This document shows, in pieces, positions 62,000 to 64,000 of a stretch of 64,000 bases of DNA. Source of the stretch: Allobosea sp. Tri-44 (lineage in GTDB: Bacteria; Pseudomonadota; Alphaproteobacteria; Rhizobiales; Beijerinckiaceae); assembly GCF_004123845.1 (NCBI RefSeq), contig NZ_NBDP01000064.1:124001-188000 (forward strand). Direction: 5' to 3'. Made by a program: the position numbers and the translations under genes. Below the pieces are notes generated by a model, which saw only the letters and a program-made list of their open reading frames with translations, ran no database searches and was not told the origin of the DNA. Position 1 is the stretch's first letter, and every line of letters starts with the position of its first letter.

Positions 62000-62707
62000 T
62001 CACGCCTCTTCAGGCAAGCCGAGATAGCCACGCCAGAGCGGCCCCTTGAGCTTCGCCACGAAAGCCTCATGGGCGGCGCGCTCGTCCGATGTGAGGCGCG
62101 CGGCCAGCGGGCGCTGGCGAATCGGCCGCTCGATCGTGGTGGCAACCCCGACGCCAGCCCTGCCGGCGACGGCTGTGCCAAGGCCGAGGCTCGTCTGCTT
62201 GCCGCCGATCAGCTCGATATAGACCTCGGCCAGGATCTCGGAGTCGAGCAGCGCGCCGTGCTTGGTCCGGCGGCTGTTGTCGATGCCGTAGCGAGAGCAG
62301 AGCGCGTCGAGGCTGTTGCTGGCGCCGGGGTGCTTGCGCCTGGCCATGGCGAGCGTGTCGACGACGAGCGCCGGCACGATCGCAGGCAGGCCGAGCCGGC
62401 CGAACTCCATGTTGATGAAGCCGACGTCGAACGCCGCATTGTGAATGACCAGCCGGGCATCCGCGATGAAGGCGGCAAACTCCGCAGCGATCGTGGCGAA
62501 GACCGGCTTGTCGGAGAGGAAAGCCTCGGAAAGCCCGTGCACCCTGAAGGCGCCGTCCGGCATGTTCCGCTCGGGATTGATGTAGACGTGGTAATTGCGG
62601 CCGGTCGGGCAATGATTGACGAGCTCGACGCAGCCGATCTCGACGATGCGATCCCCCTTCAGCGGTTCGACGCCGGTGGTTTCCGTATCGAGAACGATCT
62701 CGCGCAT
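62000..62707 (-). CDS. dnaQ: DNA polymerase III epsilon subunit (3'-5' exonuclease)
   Basis: DnaQ is the proofreading subunit. The 235-residue protein begins MREIVLDTETTG (Exo I, Asp7 and Glu9), has LVIHNAAFDVGFINMEF (Exo II) and RRTKHGALLDSEILAEVY (Exo III, HxxxxxD). The ATG at 62707 was chosen over a TTG at 62713. The coaE TGA lies 2 nt upstream. It is last in aroE-coaE-dnaQ. Confidence 0.96.
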   Translation of the reverse strand: MREIVLDTETTGVEPLKGDRIVEIGCVELVNHCPTGRNYHVYINPERNMPDGAFRVHGLSEAFLSDKPVFATIAAEFAAFIADARLVIHNAAFDVGFINMEFGRLGLPAIVPALVVDTLAMARRKHPGASNSLDALCSRYGIDNSRRTKHGALLDSEILAEVYIELIGGKQTSLGLGTAVAGRAGVGVATTIERPIRQRPLAARLTSDERAAHEAFVAKLKGPLWRGYLGLPEEA

Positions 62708-62709
62708 GG

Positions 62710-63321
62710 TCAATCCGCCCTCTCAACCCGGCCGAAGCGGCCGGCAACGGCGTTCAGGATAGAGCGGACCTGGCGCTCGGCGGCCACGAGCCCGCGCGAG
62801 GTGTCCACAAGGAAGTGAGACAGGCGGCGCTTCTCGGCGTCCGGCATCTGACGGGCGAGGATCGCCGCGAGCTTGTCTTCGGTCATGCCGGAGCGGGCGA
62901 GAACCCGCTTGCGCTGGACGTCGGCCGGAGCGGTGACGACGACGACGGCATCGTAGCGGCCCTCCCCGCCTGTCTCGAGAAGGAGCGGCACATCGAGCAC
63001 CGCAGCCGTGGCGCCGATCCGGCGACACTGCGCCAAGAAGGCCTGCTCCTCGGCGCGCACCAGCGGATGGACGATGGATTCGAGCTTCGCCAGCGCGTCG
63101 GGCCGCCCGAGCACGGCAGCGGAAAGCTTCGCCCGGTCGACGGCGCCATCCACCGTCGTTCCCGGAAAGGCCGCCTCGATCTGCGGCGCTGCGGCGCCGG
63201 AGTAAAGGTCATGCACCGCCTGATCGGCGTCATGGACGGGAATGCCGGCAGCACGGAACATCGCCGAAGTCGTCGACTTGCCCATGCCGATCGAGCCGGT
63301 GAGGCCGAGCAGGAAGGTCAT
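62710..63321 (-). CDS. coaE: Dephospho-CoA kinase
   Basis: CoaE phosphorylates dephospho-CoA, the last step of CoA synthesis. The 203-residue kinase begins MTFLLGLTGSIGMGKST (P-loop at 6-17), then VHDADQAVHDLYSG, VLDVPLLLETGGEGRYD, and VVVTAPADVQRKRVLAR, with a C-terminal lid helix region. It starts 22 nt after the aroE stop. Confidence 0.96.
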   Translation of the reverse strand: MTFLLGLTGSIGMGKSTTSAMFRAAGIPVHDADQAVHDLYSGAAAPQIEAAFPGTTVDGAVDRAKLSAAVLGRPDALAKLESIVHPLVRAEEQAFLAQCRRIGATAAVLDVPLLLETGGEGRYDAVVVVTAPADVQRKRVLARSGMTEDKLAAILARQMPDAEKRRLSHFLVDTSRGLVAAERQVRSILNAVAGRFGRVERAD

Positions 63322-63343
63322 CTCATCGCCTCCACCATCACGC

Positions 63344-64000
63344 TCATGCAGCGGGAATATCGGCTTCGAGCTTGGCCCGGAGGGCGGCCGTCACCTGCGG
63401 ACGAATACCGAACCAGCGCTCGAAACCCGGCACCGCCTGGTGCAGCAGCATGCCGAGCCCATCGACGGGAACGCCGCCAAGACGCCTGGCCTCGGCGAGC
63501 AATGGCGTCTCCAACGGAACGTAGACGATGTCGTCGACAATGGTGCCCGGACGCAAACCTGAGAGATCGATCGCCAAGGGCGGCTGGCCGCGCATGCCGA
63601 GCGAGGTCGTATTCACGATCAGATCGCTTTCACCGACCAACTGGGCGATCTCTTGCCAGGGCCGGGCCTCGACCTCTTTCGGAAAGGCTGCCGCCAGCTC
63701 GAGAGCACGCTCGGGGCTGCGGTTGACCAGGAGGATACGGCGGATGCCGCGCTCGGGGAGACCATAGATCACAGCGCGGGCTGCTCCACCGGCACCGAGG
63801 ATGAGCGCCTTTTCGGTCTGCCCAGCCCAGCCCGGCAGGCAAGCATCGAGATGGGCAAGGAAGCCATAGGCGTCGGTGTTGTCGCCATGGAGCCGGCCAT
63901 CTTCCATCCAGAGCGTGTTGGCGGCGCCCATTGCCCGCGCCGTCTCGCTAACTTCGTCGAGCAGAGGCAGCACCACCTCCTTGTTCGGCACGGTGACGTT
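63344..64000 (-). CDS. aroE: Shikimate dehydrogenase (partial, N-terminus beyond window)
   Basis: AroE reduces 3-dehydroshikimate with NADPH. The visible 218 residues start within NVTVPNKEV, whose Lys is the catalytic residue, and include ANTLWMEDGRLHGDNTDAYGF (catalytic Asp), the cofactor loop ILGAGGAARAVIYGL, LVNRSPERA, and VPVDGLGMLLHQAVPGFERWFG. The first part of the gene lies past position 64000. Confidence 0.95.
   Translation of the reverse strand, partial: NVTVPNKEVVLPLLDEVSETARAMGAANTLWMEDGRLHGDNTDAYGFLAHLDACLPGWAGQTEKALILGAGGAARAVIYGLPERGIRRILLVNRSPERALELAAAFPKEVEARPWQEIAQLVGESDLIVNTTSLGMRGQPPLAIDLSGLRPGTIVDDIVYVPLETPLLAEARRLGGVPVDGLGMLLHQAVPGFERWFGIRPQVTAALRAKLEADIPAA

Overview
The window is GC-rich, densely coded alphaproteobacterial chromosome. 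Gene order points to Hyphomicrobiales, with a Bosea-like or Methylobacterium-like genome as the best guess (an inference from gene order and repeat type, not from a marker phylogeny). It is mostly conserved housekeeping DNA. No tRNA, rRNA, CRISPR array, IS element or prophage was recognised.

Layout. 1-3.1 kb: end of an aminotransferase gene, a dispersed palindromic repeat, a TPR-type protein, RidA, YqaA and DUF1697 genes. 3.1-9.5 kb: the rhizobial-type histidine cluster hisB-DUF2628-hisH-hisA // hisF-hisE-coaA on the minus strand, split by two opposite-strand genes for exported proteins (a PheC-like dehydratase and a Tat-exported beta carbonic anhydrase). 9.6-16.6 kb: a PEP mutase/isocitrate lyase family gene, hslV-GNAT-hslU, a parDE toxin-antitoxin pair, murJ and trpS. 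16.7-26.1 kb: a universal stress protein gene bracketed by palindromic repeats, then nfu-tsaB-rimI-plsC-miaB-phoH-ybeY-tlyC-lnt. 26.2-29.0 kb: a quorum-sensing island (luxR-luxI-small ORF) flanked by two nearly identical PraR/PhrR-type repressor genes. 29-40.3 kb: metK, trmB, DUF2336, then the translation/transcription operon rimP-nusA-ylxR-infB-(orphan membrane protein)-rbfA-truB. 40.4-49.5 kb: accessory genes, namely a chemoreceptor, AraC, an Atu4866-like protein, an HxlR/oxidoreductase pair, the NHEJ genes ligD-ku and a NUDIX gene. 49.7-56.4 kb: rpsO-pnp, a PPOX flavoprotein, a histidine-type ammonia-lyase and hemA (5-aminolevulinate synthase). 56.4-64 kb: PfkB kinase, the Tim44-mltA-Smr-XRE run, secB, terC, and dnaQ-coaE-aroE (aroE runs off the window).

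The most interesting part is 26.2-29.0 kb. Rhizobia normally carry lnt-praR/phrR-metK. Here praR is duplicated and the two copies enclose luxR, luxI and a 95-residue ORF whose start overlaps the luxI stop by 8 nt. In Rhizobium leguminosarum a small protein, CinS, is translationally coupled to the AHL synthase CinI and antagonises PraR. This locus may therefore hold synthase, receptor, anti-repressor and two repressors as one compact circuit. Other points to check are the structured leader before rimP-nusA, a three-member palindromic repeat family, a foreign-looking membrane gene inside infB-rbfA, and a small ORF coupled to ku.
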